DNA from: Cycas panzhihuaensis | Lineage: Eukaryota; Cycadophyta | Assembly (NCBI GenBank): GCA_023213395.1 | Contig: CM041465.1 | Span: forward strand, 178,505,741 to 178,569,740 | DNA: 64,000 nucleotides | Reading direction: 5' to 3' | In this document: positions 44,721 to 56,371 of the stretch, one piece after another | Layout: each line of letters opens with the position of its first letter | Position numbering within the stretch: the stretch's first letter is position 1 | Position numbers and translations under genes: made by a program | Notes under the pieces: generated by a model | The model's database searches: none | What the model was told of the DNA's origin: nothing | Seen by the model: only the letters and a program-made list of their open reading frames with translations

Positions 44721-44989
44721 TTCATTGAACACTGTCTAGTACTCTTCTATAATTTGTTGAACTTTTGGTGGAATATCCTCGATTTCAACCTTATAGCATG
44801 TCATAATGTATGTTGATAAGTTTTTTCTAAGGAGCTTCTCCATTTGGTATGACAAAACCAATTGTACTGGTGATGTTGGTGGTGCTTGCAATCTGTATTT
44901 ATGTCCTCCTTGGTGAAAGCACATAAATCTAGCCATATAATTGGTGACTACATTCCCCAGTGTTTGGAACCACTAAATTCCATGCCACC

Positions 44990-45290
44990 GATTTGCATTG
45001 TGAATATGCATGTGCTTATGGAATATTCACCCTTTTGAAAATTTATTTTTTCTGCAAAAACCTCTACATGGTGCTATTTTTCCATTGGTAATTGATACTT
45101 GGAATGTGTTTATTGGTCCTATTTTAATTCCAAGCTTATTTGCGATTACCATGTTTATAAAGTTGTGTGTACTGTCACTCTCGACTAGAATTGTGACAGC
45201 CACCCCTTTAATCATACCTTGGAACCAGAGTGTTTGCAGGGTGATACTTTTTCCTGTAATTGCTTGCAGTGATATGTGTACCATTTTTTG
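44990..45290 (-). pseudogene. Gypsy aspartic protease
   Basis: The frame shows VAVTILVESDSTHNFINMVI, in which the usual LVDSGSTHNFI is read with DSG changed to ESD. The active-site Asp pattern is damaged. FQVSITNGKIAPC follows. It lies between gag and RT as in gypsy elements. Confidence 0.8.
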
Positions 45291-46700
45291 TATCTAGCTC
45301 CAATAGTTTGTCTACTTCATATTTTTCTAGGTTTTCTTTGACTTCTTCATGAATTTCTTCAAGCACTTCTTCTTGCTCCGATATTGGCGTATCTTTGGTA
45401 TTAATCATGTATACCTTCTTTCTGATGCATTGATATTTGCGGTTCCACTTTAAAGTACATTTAAAACAAGTTCCTTTTTTCATATGTTCTTCTTTCGTTG
45501 TTGTCTCTTGATTATTTCTAACCACTAATGGAGTCTCGGATTTGGTTCCTAACCTATTTCAATTTGGGTTAAATCCCTATGAGCTTTCTATTCTGTGTAT
45601 GAATGTAGGTATAGTCTCTCGCAATTCTACTTCCATGCATCTTGCTATCCTAATTACTGAATCCAATATTGGTACTTCCATTGCTTTTAGGCAATATCTT
45701 ATTGGGTTAAATCCCTACGAGCTTTCTATTCTATGTGTGAATGTAGGTATAGTCTCTTGCAATTCTACTTCCATGCATCTTACTATCCTAATTGCTGAAT
45801 CCAATATTAGTACTTCCATTGCTTTTAGGCAATATCTTATTGGAGGTTTCAATCTACTAATGTACGTTTCTAGGAGGAGTTCTAGTGGCATTATTAACGG
45901 AATCAGACATTGTAACACTTCAAATTATTCGGTAAACTCCTGGATTGAGTTTGTTTGTTGTATTCTTATTAACTAGGCAAAATAGTTTGTACTCTATGAA
46001 TGTTCATATTAGGTTATGAGCCCATGCTTCATGTTGTGCTAGCTTCTTGCTTGTTTCCCACTTGTGTGAAGCCACTATAAATACCATTTTAAAGCTCGAC
46101 TATACAAATGTAGTGATGTCCAGATGCTTGGTCATTTTTTAGTATTGCATAGACTAAGAAATAGGTCTCCATCTATAAAATCCATCCCCTTATATCTCTT
46201 GATTTATGGGGATCAAACTTTTCCAGGGTGATCTTTGAGATTATTGCCCCATCATTACTCTTGATGTTTCTTGTTTAATATTCTCCTCTTGTTTTAAATC
46301 TTCCTTGTTCTATTTTACCTTAGGGATCTAGGTCTTTCTTTTCCTATTTGGCCCATATTGGTTCTGCTTGTGGTCCATCCAACTTGAGGTTAATTTTGTC
46401 CATGAGAACCGTGAGATTTGCTAAATAAGTTAGGATCTCCCTTCCTACTCTATATGAGGTGGTTTGTTCCTAACTGGATTGGCCTTGGGCAATTGACATT
46501 TTCTTTTGCTATATAATCTTCTTAAAGAATAATTCCATTTGGGCTCCTCTCAAAATCCATAGGTGGGAGAGTGGGAAAAATTTTTCACTTCCTTCTCACC
46601 AAAATATCACCTTCCCTCCTTGTAGGACTAACGTCTATGAATGTGAGTAGACTGACTTGATTCTCTCTAGAAAAAATTTTGACTATATTCTTAGAAGGCA
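45291..46700 (-). pseudogene. Gypsy gag with zinc knuckle (broken)
   Basis: A knuckle-like CFKCTLKWNRKYQC lies near 45450, followed by an acidic tail. Upstream the gag has the 138-bp in-frame duplication listed separately (LDSAIRIVRCMEVELQETIP) and a start near 46500. Capsid text is poor. + strand frames here are antisense by-products. Confidence 0.75.
45566..45841 (-). repeat. 138-bp tandem duplication in gag
   Basis: GGGTTAAATCCCTA starts at 45566 and again at 45704, giving a 138-bp period (46 codons, in frame). Copies differ at a few sites only. Confidence 0.95.
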
Positions 46701-46740
46701 ATCTACCTCAAGATAGCTTTAACAAAGCTCTAATACCACT

Positions 46741-47285
46741 TATAGTAGAAACTTTTATCTTATTTCAGAAATAACGTAGGAATTCATAGATATTGATCTA
46801 ACATATGCTCATACAAATCTTATCAATCTCGATTAAAAATAAATATTAGAAATACAACTTAAACACCAGAATAAAGCAATGGAAATAGTACAAATAAAAG
46901 GTAAATATATTGTCAAAAATAATATTGGAAGGTACAAAAATATACAATAGAATGTCATTGAATACTTGTCCTCATGAGGTGGGAATCCTCCAAATATCTT
47001 AGGCCAAAAGGCTGAGCCAATTGCAGCCTTAGAGCCAAAAATTGGGAAGAGGTCTAACTGAAAATGATGTGTTAGAATGAGGGCTTTAATCCCTATATAT
47101 AATGGTCAATCATTATCCAGCTTGAAGTCGTCCAGAATTAGGACAATTCACTGGTAGTGAACCATGAATGAAGTCAACCATAAAACAGGCTTACAGTACG
47201 TTTAATACTCTCATTCTTATGCTCATTTCTGAGGGTTTAAGTTAGCTGGCAGGCCCCTAAAGAGAGGGTTATTCAGAGTGAAACA
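46741..47285 (-). repeat. 5' LTR of chromodomain gypsy element
   Basis: 545 bp. Its start is TATAGTAG where the left copy has TGTAACAG. The primer site on the minus strand is at 46723-46738, two bases away. Confidence 0.92.
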
Positions 47286-47290
47286 CCTTC

Positions 47291-47945
47291 TATGTTGACT
47301 TTAATTTGCTTATAATGAAGTAGGTGGCCATAGAATGCATCAAAAGTTGATTATGTTATATTGGTTGTCATCAAGTATGAGGTAACAAATAGTTTGAATC
47401 TAGGAGGTAGCTTGTTGAGAATCAGAGCATTAAGTTCGCCATCGGTGTAGGTGATTTTAACTGAGATGGGATTTCCTTTGAAGGATGTGACACTTTCAAA
47501 TTCAGTCATTTTGAGGATAGTCATCTAGTTCTTGAGGGACATGATACAAGCAACATTGTTCTTAGCATATAATGTTTGCAAAGTTATCTAGGCATTATAA
47601 GGTGAGCTAGTATTGGAGATATGCGGTAAAATTGAATATAATATGATGAAAAAAAGAGGAAGATCTATTTGTTCTAAGAAGACTCTTTTTTTGGCGGGAT
47701 TAATAGGTTCTTATTTGACAGCTTTAGTTTGATCCCGTGCTCCTATAGCAATGAGGATGGATCTCATTTTGGTTCTCCAAGATTTATAATTATCACTAAT
47801 CAGTTTTTCAAAGTCTATAAGCTAAAGGGTAAAGGCCATAGCGATAGATTTATTATACTAGTTTTGATATGGGGTTATATAGACTTGTAGGCTTGTCAAT
47901 AAAACTCTGAGTGAGATTCAGGATAGGTAGCTTCATGTCGTTAAC
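47291..47945 (-). pseudogene. Copia C gag N-terminal part (UBN2 type)
   Basis: On the minus strand near 47820 DNYKSWRTKMRSILIAIG is the gag start pattern. ESVTSFKGNPISVKITY and ALILNKLPPRFKLFVTSYLM near 47420 fit the C-terminal helices. Stops occur. It completes the gag cut at 38895. Confidence 0.8.
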
Positions 47946-48174
47946 CGCTAACTATTATAATACAAGTGTTTAATGACCGGTCTGGCCTTCCTATTCTAGG
48001 ATTGGTTTGTGGGTCCTATGAGGTCCTCCGATATACCTTTCGATACGTGGAGGTCTATAGGCAGGTAAGGCCTAGGCATTGGGTCCTTTCGATTCCCCTC
48101 ACTTCACACATTGGTTTCAAATACCAACATGCTTAGCCAAGAACAACAAATCCATCGCGATTATTATAGACCCA

Positions 48175-49076
48175 TATTGGGATTTATTTTGGCACATAAA
48201 CCATGGGAAAACTGAAATGTAGTCTTGTATTGATTGGAAGAATGTAGGTACAGACCATACGGAGGTATGTATAGCAGAAGAAATTAGAATTAATGCGGAC
48301 TAGATATGTAATACAAGAGGTGTACTATTTTAGGTACGCAACACCATGTGTATACTTTTTCATATATGCTAGTAAACAAAATGTACCAGAACAATATGCA
48401 TGACTAAAAGGAACCTAAAGGGCATCTAGAACTGATGACGTTAGCCAAAGTAAAAGTACATACAGACGTATAGACAGAAAGGAAGCCATTAAGAATGATT
48501 AATCGTCTGATTAAGTGAAAAGGTACATTGGTAACAAAAAGATACAGTTATTACTTGAGGTCATAACCATTCATTCGAAGGACACCAAAAGGAAGTAGTT
48601 AATAGTACCTTTCTCACCAATTCAATGGTGAGAGGTGAGCATTCATTACATAAGGCATTTCAAGAATGGGAATACCAAGAAGGACAATACAATGATGTGA
48701 TCGAATAGATATATTTCTTAATGCATTCCCTTTTGGAATGCATGTGACAGTACATTGTGTATACAATTGGAACATATACAAGATACGTTCTAGAACTAGA
48801 TGTATTGGTCTTATTGCTTGATAAAGTGAAAAGTTACATGGAAATTTATGTACTATGTGTGTTATAATGATTACATAAGGAATATATACTGATTGGTATA
48901 CTGTTGTGATGAATTAATAATGGTGATTTGATGAATTAAGGATGAGTATATGATGATTTATCCATATAATACCATGTGCATAGTAATTTTAATAATAATT
49001 AATAGAAACATAAGCATGTTGACTATATCCTAACCAACTAGACTACCAACTAGTGATCCCTTAACAAGTGCTTATT
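48175..49076 (+). repeat. 5' LTR of gypsy copy 2, 3' end deleted
   Basis: It aligns from TATTGGGATTTATTTTGG (TGTTAGGGTTTATTTTGG in the 3' LTR) to GTGCTTAT near 49075; the last 45 or so bases are missing. GTACC and GGTAC words are present but decayed. Confidence 0.9.
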
Positions 49077-49379
49077 GCCTGTGTCCACCAAGGAGGGACT
49101 GGCTTAGGAGTTTCATAAAGGGAGTATGTTCAAAGGACAAGGAACCTTGGTTATCGTCATGATAGTAGGCTAAAACTAAGCCTCTAACAGGCCTTCTAAT
49201 GCCACCTAAGAGGCCTTCAAAGGCATGGAAGCTACAAAAGGGTACTTCACATAAGGGAAAAGAGTCACAAAGGGCACTACAATGGTCAAAGGAATCTAAT
49301 TAAGAAGGGCAAGGAGATTAAGCCTAAATAATGAGACTAAGGAATAGTCCATTGAAGAACAAGGAGATGAAAGAAATGG
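49077..49379 (+). pseudogene. Leader and gag start of gypsy copy 2
   Basis: Collinear with the copy 1 leader: GGAGGGACTGGCTTAGGAGT and CTACAATGGTCAAAGG. The latter's ATG (near 49282) matches the gag start of copy 1. A stop and frameshift follow soon after. Confidence 0.7.
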
Positions 49380-49502
49380 GGAAATAATTGAAGAAACATC
49401 CAAAAGAAAGAATATATCAAGAAGAACCTCCTATTGAAGAAGTCTCTGGGGTTACTTTAGATGACATAGAAACAGATGTTTTAGAGAGGGCATCATAGTC
49501 TC

Positions 49503-50690
49503 ATGAAAGTCCGTCCATTGAAGAAGAAGAATTCTCTCCTAAAGGATTATTCACTAAAGAAGAAAGAAAGAAGGAAAAAGTGGCATCTCAAGACCATCGA
49601 AGAAGGTGAAGGAGACATGTACACATACATGATAAGAAGTCAAAAGCATCAAGCTTTATTCACTAACATAAATCCACAATCATTTGAAGAAGCAAAAGGA
49701 TATGGGGAACGGTAAACTGTAATGGATGTAGAGATGGAATCAATTTCCAAAAATCAGACTTGGGAGTTGGTAGATTTGCCTATTGGCAAGCTAGTAGTCA
49801 ATTACAAGTGGGTATATAAGATAAAGGAGAATGCCAATGGCAAAATAAACAAATATAAGGTCAGGCTAGTAGCTAAAGGCTATACTCACACTGCTAGAAT
49901 AGACTATAAAGAGAGATTCTCACCAGTAGCCAAATTGGACATTATAAGAGCAGTAATCGCATTAGTAATTCAACATAACTGGAAAATATATCAATTATAT
50001 ATGAAGGGTGCCTTTGTAAATGGTGAACTCAAAGAAGAAGTCTACATGAGATAGCCAGAAGGGTATATTCAAAACGATTAGGAAAATCTTGTTTGTAGAT
50101 TGAAAAAGGCATTATATAGGTTAAAGTAAGCTCTAAGAGTCTGGTATGCCAAATTAGACAAGTACCTCACCCAGAATAGCTTTCAAAGGTGTAGCTTAGA
50201 CTCTAGTTTATATGCAAAAAGAAGACAATGATTAATCATAATAATTGTATTCTATGTAGATAATATAATTCTCACAGGTAGTGATACAGAGTCAATAGTT
50301 CATATAAAAGCTCAATTGGAAAAGGATTTCGAGATGACAAACTTAGGACTTCTAAACTACTATTTAGGCATAGAGGTCAATAAAAAACAAGATTCAATTT
50401 CCTTGTATCAGAGTCGATATATCAAAAATCTACTAATGAAATTTAAAATGGAAGAAAGCAATAATTGTATAACACCCATGAAAATCAACAATGATCTCAC
50501 TCCAAATAAAGGGGAATCTAGAGTCAATGGAACATTATACAAGCAGTTGATTGATAGCTTTATATATCTCACCGCAACTGGACTTGATATCTCATATTTA
50601 GTAAGTCTAGTTTCTAGATATATACAAGACCCAAAGGTGAGACATTGGAAAACTGCAAAAAAAATACTTAGATATCTAAAATGAACAACT
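49503..50690 (+). pseudogene. Copia reverse transcriptase (broken)
   Basis: NPQSFEEAKGYGE near 49680, then NQTWELVDLPIGKLVVNYKW and KARLVAKGYTHTA (as KVRLVAKGY), QLYMKGAFVNGELKEEVYM, and a box FYVDNIILTGS near 50250, where YVDD has become YVDN. Connection text LLNYYLGIEVN follows, then TLYKQLIDSFIYL. Several stops separate the open parts. Confidence 0.88.
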
Positions 50691-51200
50691 AATCTAAAAC
50701 TCACATATCCAAAATTAAAATCAAACAAATTTATTGAATATTATAATTCAAATTGGGCATGAGACAAAAAAAAGATCAATATGTGGTTACTGTTTCTTTC
50801 TTGGATCAACAATAATTTCTTAGAGCAGTAAAAGACAACCCATAGTCACTCTCTCATCCATAGAAGCTAAATATAAGTCAGTTGTTAGTGTAGCATGTGA
50901 AGCAGTTTAGTTGAGACAACTTCTATCAGATTTAGATCAGTACCAAAAGTTGTCAATAACTCAGTTGTAACAATTAGAGTGCCATCAAGCTAACTAAAAA
51001 TCTAGTTCTCCATACTCTAACAAAGCATATTAAAGTTCTCATCACTTCATATAGGAAAAGGCACAAAGCAAAGAAATTGACTTAACATACTGCCCAACAA
51101 ATGAGCCAATTGCAAATATCTTAACAAAGTTGCTCAACAAGACAAATTTTACGTTCTTAGAGATAAAATAGGGTTGAAATAATAAAACATTAAGAGATGG
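50691..51200 (+). pseudogene. Copia RNase H remnant
   Basis: Heavily broken text after KILRYLK at 50690: an N-S-N-W-A-like block replaces YSDSDWAG near 50745, SSIEAKYKS near 50860, then KHIKVLITSYRKR... near 51030 and SANEPIANILTKLL near 51110. The purine tract TTAAGAGATGG precedes the LTR. Confidence 0.75.
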
Positions 51201-51390
51201 TGTTATCATATAATACTTTATCGAGGAATATATGAGGGTCATGTAAAACCCCTTTTTATGTAACATAAACAAATGTATGCCACGTGTCAATCAGATAGAT
51301 GAGGGTTACGATTTCACATTGTATATATAAATAGTTCATCTCTCATAATAAAATGTAAATTACTATTCAATCTAAGTTTATGTTCTAACA
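51201..51390 (+). repeat. 3' LTR of the truncated copia element
   Basis: 190 bp, TGTTATCAT...GTTCTAACA, with inverted TGTTA/TAACA ends and a TATATATAAATAG box near 51326. Gypsy gag text resumes at 51391. Confidence 0.9.
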
Positions 51391-52117
51391 TTAAAGACAC
51401 CATTTCAAAACCCTCCATTTGGGAGAGATAGTGTCGTACCAAGCACTTTGAATACATTACCCAAACTAGGTAGTGAGGAGAAGGTAACAGAATCTCCAAA
51501 GGAATCAAACTCAGAAAAAGAAAGGTTATCATCACTAGGAGGGACACCGGTGCAGTCACCAAGGATAGATGACTCAAGGGAAGTTGGAAAGTTAATTCTC
51601 AATGATAATATGATGTTGCAAAATATGTATACATGTTTTAAAATTTGATTAATGTGAAAAAAATCATGGACGAGGAGGAGATAAAGGCAAGGTTTACTTG
51701 TACATTAAGAGGAGTATCATTGGCATGGTACAAAGAACTAAACAAATTATAAACCTAACCAAATATAAAAAAGTTATTTAAGGAAACATTCTAAAAATTT
51801 TACAACAATGAGGCTATCGAAATCACCATAAGGGCGATCAACAAATACTCAATGCATCAATATTAACTTATATTAATCACATGAAGGTAATTGCCACCAG
51901 TATGGTCAATAAGATAGTGACAAACCATAATATGAAGAATTACTTTGTCAAAGGTTTGAATGAGAAACTAAGATCCATGATGCATGAGCATCTCCTAAAA
52001 TCTTTTAAAAATACTCAGGAGTTGACATTAGATTTTAAAGCTGAAATGAATGCCCAAGCTGGAGGGTATGATCCTTTATTACTCATATTACAAGATGAAA
52101 TAAGGGAAATAAAATAA
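51391..52117 (+). pseudogene. Gag capsid domain of gypsy copy 2
   Basis: Collinear with copy 1: SLGGTPVQSPRIDDSREVGK, a MYTCFKI-like block, LRGVSLAWYKELNKL near 51720, then open 51881-52117 with KNYFVKGLNEKLRSMMHEHL and LTLDFKAEMNAQAGGYDPLL. Stops near 51648 and 51750. Confidence 0.82.
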
Positions 52118-52199
52118 AATTAACACAATTGACCTCTCTACCAGATGGAAAAGTCAGAGGAAGAATCAATAATCGAAGCCCTAAGAAAAAAAAAATAGC

Positions 52200-52930
52200 A
52201 AGATTAAGTATGAAAAACAAGTAGGAGGAAGAAGAACCTAAGAAGAAAAAGGTTTGGGAATTCAAAATCAAAAAATGGTGCTACATATGCGAGGAAAGTT
52301 TACATGCAACAAATGAATGCGAAATAAACCCAAAGAATAGCGCAATGCATCAGAAGGACAAATGATGCCATATATATGACATGGATAGTCACAACACGAG
52401 AGATTATTTCTATAACTCTAGAGAAAGAGGTTATAAAGGATGTGGTGGGGGCAAAGGAAGCAATTTGCCAAGGAATATATATACAGTGAGAAGCACATTA
52501 GAAACTTCAAAGAAAAATCCACTGATGGAAAGATGCTTAATTTGTCTACAATATAGTCATTGGAAGTCAGATTACCTGACCAAATAAGATTACGAGAATA
52601 AATCATTCGTGTGCAGTAATTGTGGTCCAAGTGATTATAAAATTGAGGAGTGCAAGGGCAAAGCAAAAATAACCAATCTAATGATGATCATACTCGAAAA
52701 TAGCAAAATGTTAAATTATAAAACAAACAAAAATAGAAAGAGGTAATAAGTGAAGATTAACCTAATCCTAAAGTGGAAATCGATCGATTTAAATAAGCAA
52801 AACAAGTATTGGAGAAACTGGCTCAATAAGAAACAAAAATAATATTGTCGATGGGTAAACTAGAAATAAAATATATATATGTCAAGAAAAGCAAATAAAA
52901 GGAGAAAATACCTGAGGAGCAAAAGGTGCA
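52200..52930 (+). pseudogene. Gag zinc-knuckle region of gypsy copy 2
   Basis: WCYICEESLHATNEC near 52275, CHIYDMDSHNTRDYF near 52367, a GCGGGKG stretch, CLICLQYSHWKSDYL near 52535 and CSNCGPSDYKIEEC near 52612. These are the same four knuckles as in copy 1, some with lost ligands. A lysine-rich linker follows to the protease. Confidence 0.82.
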
Positions 52931-53440
52931 ACCTTAGTTGATTCAGATGGAGGAATTATTTAAAGGCTTATCAATGGAAGACATTCCTCAAATGTTGTTG
53001 TTGATGGAAAATCTAGTGAAACAATTGCAGTTAATGATTCCCTTACACTAAGTGATAGACTGGATTAAGGCAGGGATATTGTAGCAATGGGAAATCATAA
53101 GAAGTCTAAAAAAGATAATGCCATCATTCGACTTAGATCCTATGGTCATGATTACAGTATTGGGAGAAAAGTTTTCGAAAGTGATTATGGACAGAGCAAC
53201 AACAGTGAATGTTTGGCCTACCATAACTTGACAGAAATTGGGGAGTCCTAGGTTGGAAGTTACAACCTACTCACTCAAGTTAGCAAATGAGCTATTGGTA
53301 AGACCAATCGCAAAGTTATCAAACATAAAAGTGGGTATGGAAAGAATTACAGTTTGAATTAACTTTACAATTGTAGAGATATATAAAGGAGTTATACCTT
53401 ATCTAACATTGTTAGGATGATTATGGTTATACCAGACTCA
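52931..53440 (+). pseudogene. Protease of gypsy copy 2
   Basis: Collinear with copy 1: MEELFKGLSMEDIPQM near 52950, KVIMDRATTVNVW near 53180, where the DGG site is DRA, then LLG.LWLYQT near 53405. Inactive by sequence. Confidence 0.75.
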
Positions 53441-54060
53441 ATGTCTTCAAAGTTGGTGGGATGTAACCTTCATACTATCTAATGGAGGAAGTGAAGTGGT
53501 TCTCTCGATGTTGGGAAAAATTTTGATTGAAGTGATACTAGACGACGTCTTAAGTACAACTATTACAAGTGAAGAAATCACATCTTCTTTTGATGAAAGT
53601 AATATGTATCACATGATAGAGGAGTCGACAAAGGTGATTAATTCTCAAGAGATAGAGTTAATTTATTTCAAGGAAATTTACAACTCTTCTAATTATAAGA
53701 ATTTGATAAAGTCTATGGATTATTAGTTGCAAGATACATATGAAGCTAATCCCCCATCCTATAGGTGTTACTTACTTTCTCGAAATATAACTGATCACAT
53801 TGATATTAATTCTAAATATTTTGATTATATGAGTGTTGATAATAACATAAAAAGTAGTGTAGGAAATGATGTTAGTATAATTCAAACTGTAGACCCAAAC
53901 CCCAATATCCTTCCTAACCTAAGCCCTACCCTAATTCACCTTCTGATAACCCCATTCCCTCTAATCCTAACCCTTTCTCTAACTTTTGTGTGGGTCCTAA
54001 GGTAGATTTCCCTTCCCCATCCATGTCTTAGCCTAAGGAAGGAAGCAATGAGCCTTTCTC
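53441..54060 (+). pseudogene. Linker between protease and second gag-like domain, copy 2
   Basis: Open 53496-53726 and 53727-54005 in one frame split by TAG. It matches the copy 1 linker (VLSMLGKILIEVILDD, YFKEIYNSSNYKN, LQDTYEANPPSYRC). The end is proline-rich. Confidence 0.65.
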
Positions 54061-54618
54061 ATCTTCTTTATAAGGACACCCACCTAGCAAATGGTCATTT
54101 TCAAACATTGGCATTAAATCTAAGGAAGAAGAAGAGGAACTAGTTGAAAGTATCCTTAGAGACTCAGGTCTAGAAAATAAACTTGTCATTCCAGAGAAGA
54201 GAAGTCATGAAATATACATTGGAGATTATGCAAAGCATTTTATAGAAAACAACTATACAAAATTACCTATTTAATACATTATATAAAATATTAGTTGGGA
54301 GAAGGAATCATAAATAAAGTTCAATGGGAATTAGATTTTGTGTTAACACTAACAGGGCTAGTGTGGTATTAGTACTTAGCTTACCAGGCTGCTTTCAAAA
54401 ATTTAAAAGATTTGTAAATTGCTTTTATAACTCGATTTGATTCTCCCAAGCAATTAAACATTCCATTGTTCTATGTGAGAGATTTCCCAAGCAAGCATAT
54501 CCAAAGATGTAAACCAAAATGGATATTTCAAAGCTTGCCTAGGAAAACCTAGTGTAATCATTTTTATCATACCTTAGGCCGAGTGACAAAAAGTTAGCTT
54601 AAAGAGAAAGAACAAATC
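54061..54618 (+). pseudogene. Second gag-like domain, copy 2
   Basis: Collinear with 17480-18076 of copy 1: SKEEEEELVESILRDSGLEN, EIYIGDYAKHFIENNYTK, ELDFVLTLTGLVWY, YLAYQAAFKNLKDL, FITRFDSPKQLNIPLFYVRD and HIQRCKPKW, ending FYHTLGRVTKS. Stops split it, but the Retrotrans_gag-like order is preserved, which supports the domain as a family trait. Confidence 0.68.
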
Positions 54619-55915
54619 TTGGATGTGATATGGAGTAATCTTAAGAACTCCTTTAAGAAAACATTTTCACATGTATTAGGCAACAAGAAATTTGACAAAG
54701 TACTTAAAGCAATTAGAGAACTAAGTGTAAAAATGAAGCAAAGAAAAACAATATCATCAGTACATAAAAAGAAAAGTTGGGGATCAGAGGCTGAAGAAGA
54801 AGAGAACCATAATTATCCCCTAGAATTTATAGAGATTAACTATAGTGAAAGAAGGATTGAAGAGACCCCCACTCACAATGTCAATGGACAAAACAGTATT
54901 AAAGTAACAAAATTGGAAATAACTAAAATTAATTTAGGAAAAAAAGAAGACCCGAAGAACATACGAATAAGAAATTATTGGGATGATAAGAACATAGAAC
55001 AAGCTCAATAGTTGTTTGAAGAATTCCAAAATGTTTTTGCATGGTCCTATAAGGATCTTAAAGGCATTCCTTTGGAAACAAGAATGCATTATATTAATCT
55101 TATTAATGGGGCCAAACTGGTAAAATAAAGACCTTATCACATGAACCCAAAATACAAAAAAAATAAAAGTTGAATTAGACCAAATGTTAAAAGTAAGACA
55201 CATTTATGAAATCAACTACAATGATTGGATGAGCCCAATGGTGGTAGTCCCGAAAAGGAATGGGAAGATACCAATTTGGATGGACTATAGACAACTTAAT
55301 AGAGTAAAGAAAAAAGATCCCTTTCCACTACTATGCATGGAGAATGTTTTGGAGACAATAGAAGGAAACGAAATGCACTCCTTCACAGATAGATTCAGTG
55401 GATACAATCAAATCTAGATTGCCCTAGAAGACCAAGCAAAAATGACTTTTATTATGGAATAGGAAATGTACGTGTATAGGGTAATGCCGTATGGCCTTAT
55501 CAATGCTCTAGCCACATTTCAAAGAATTGTTATAAACATTTTTCATAAAATGATTGGGAACGAAGTGGCAGTTTTTCTAGATGATTGGGCATTATATGGA
55601 TTCATAAAAAATCACATGGATAATCTAAGGGAGATGTTACAAACTTGTCAAGAAAGCAAGCTCTGCTTAAATCCAGAAAAATATGTCTTTTTGGTACCTT
55701 TTGGGAACTTATTAGGTCATATTGTGAGTCGAGAAGGATTGTTTATAAATCTAGCTAAAGTTTCAGCAACCCTACATTTTCCAATACTAATTACAAGGAA
55801 GAAATTAAAAGGATTCCTAGGATTAATAGGATATTATAGAGAATTTATCAGAGGATACTCATGTATATCAAGGCCTCTGAAAGAATTGTTGAAAAAAGAT
55901 ATAGATTGGGAATAG
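54619..55915 (+). pseudogene. Reverse transcriptase of gypsy copy 2 (broken)
   Basis: The acidic pre-RT linker is open at 54619-55011. RT then shows YNDWMSPMVVVPKRNG near 55215, WMDYRQLNRVKKKDPFPLL, SFTDRFSGYNQI, VMPYGLINALATFQR and the box VAVFLDDWALYG near 55570, with TGG where copy 1 has TGA. LCLNPEKYVFLVPFGN and LKGFLGLIGYYREFIRGYS follow. Stops occur near 55013, 55128 and 55417. Confidence 0.88.
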
Positions 55916-56350
55916 AGTATCAAGCAACAACATGCTTTTGAATGCTTGGAGAAAGCAATTACATCTACACTAATATTAAGATTCGCAAATTAGAAAAAAA
56001 TCTTTCATGTGCATATTAATGCATTACAATATGCCATTGGGTGTGTGTTAGCCTATCCAAGTGATGACGAGGTGGATCATCTTATTTATTTTGTAAGTCA
56101 GAAGATGATAAAGGCTAAACAAAACTATACCACAACAAAAAGAGAAGCACTTGGAATGGTCTATGTATTGTAAAAATTTTGATATTACTTACTATCTAAT
56201 CCATTTATATTTTTTGTGGACCACCAAGCCCTTATGTATTTGGTAAACAAACCTATAATGAGAGAGCAAATTAGTAGATGGATTATGTTATTCTAGGAGT
56301 TATCATTTAAAATAATGGTGAAACTAAGGAGAGTCCATATGATACCAAAC
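55916..56350 (+). pseudogene. RNase H of gypsy copy 2 (broken)
   Basis: Decayed equivalent of 15738-16130: INALQYAIGCVLAYPSDDEV near 56015, FVSQKMIKAKQNYTTTKREA, then FFVDHQALMYLVNK near 56210. The DAS Asp is Asn. Stops near 55915, 56172 and 56295. Confidence 0.82.
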
Positions 56351-56371
56351 TAATTACCAAGAATTACCAAC

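Larger units (their letters stand above)
38900..47285 (-). mobile_element. Chromodomain Ty3/gypsy element with nested small element
   Basis: LTRs run 38900-41921 (split by the nested element) and 46741-47285; without the nested part they are 547 and 545 bp. CCTTC at 38895-38899 and 47286-47290 is a perfect target duplication in the gag of copia C. Next to the right LTR the minus strand reads TGGTATTAGAGCTTTG, a tRNA-Met-type primer site. Interior order is gag, protease, RT, RNase H, integrase, chromodomain, so it is a chromovirus. Stops abound. Confidence 0.93.
35111..48174 (-). mobile_element. Copia element C, degenerate, split by a chromodomain gypsy element
   Basis: A 3' LTR at 35111-35354 is followed by RNase H, RT, integrase, zinc knuckle and gag on the minus strand to 38894. 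The gag reading resumes at 47291 after the gypsy insertion (38900-47285). The 5' LTR was not found before gypsy copy 2 starts at 48175; a possible decayed primer site, TTGGTATTTGAAACC on the minus strand, is near 48108-48124. Frames are broken throughout. Confidence 0.82.
49380..51390 (+). mobile_element. 5'-truncated copia element inside gypsy copy 2
   Basis: The sequence begins in a copia integrase-RT linker closely like 1138-1370 of copia A and ends at a 190-bp 3' LTR. No integrase, gag or 5' LTR precedes it, and no target duplication can be made. About 300 bp of the gypsy gag are also missing across the junction. A deletion after insertion explains this best. Confidence 0.85.

Noticed and set aside
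45542-45976. 144-codon + strand frame
   Set aside because: It is antisense to the gag of the chromodomain gypsy element; its repeat structure comes from the 138-bp duplication.
48108-48174. Possible 5' LTR of copia C after the TTGGTATTTGAAACC site
   Set aside because: The short sequence beyond it does not match the 3' LTR at 35111-35354, so only the primer site is mentioned, with low weight.
53905-53985. CCTAACC/CCCTAA-like words, possible interstitial telomere
   Set aside because: Irregular and part of a proline-leucine-rich coding linker conserved with copy 1 of the gypsy family.
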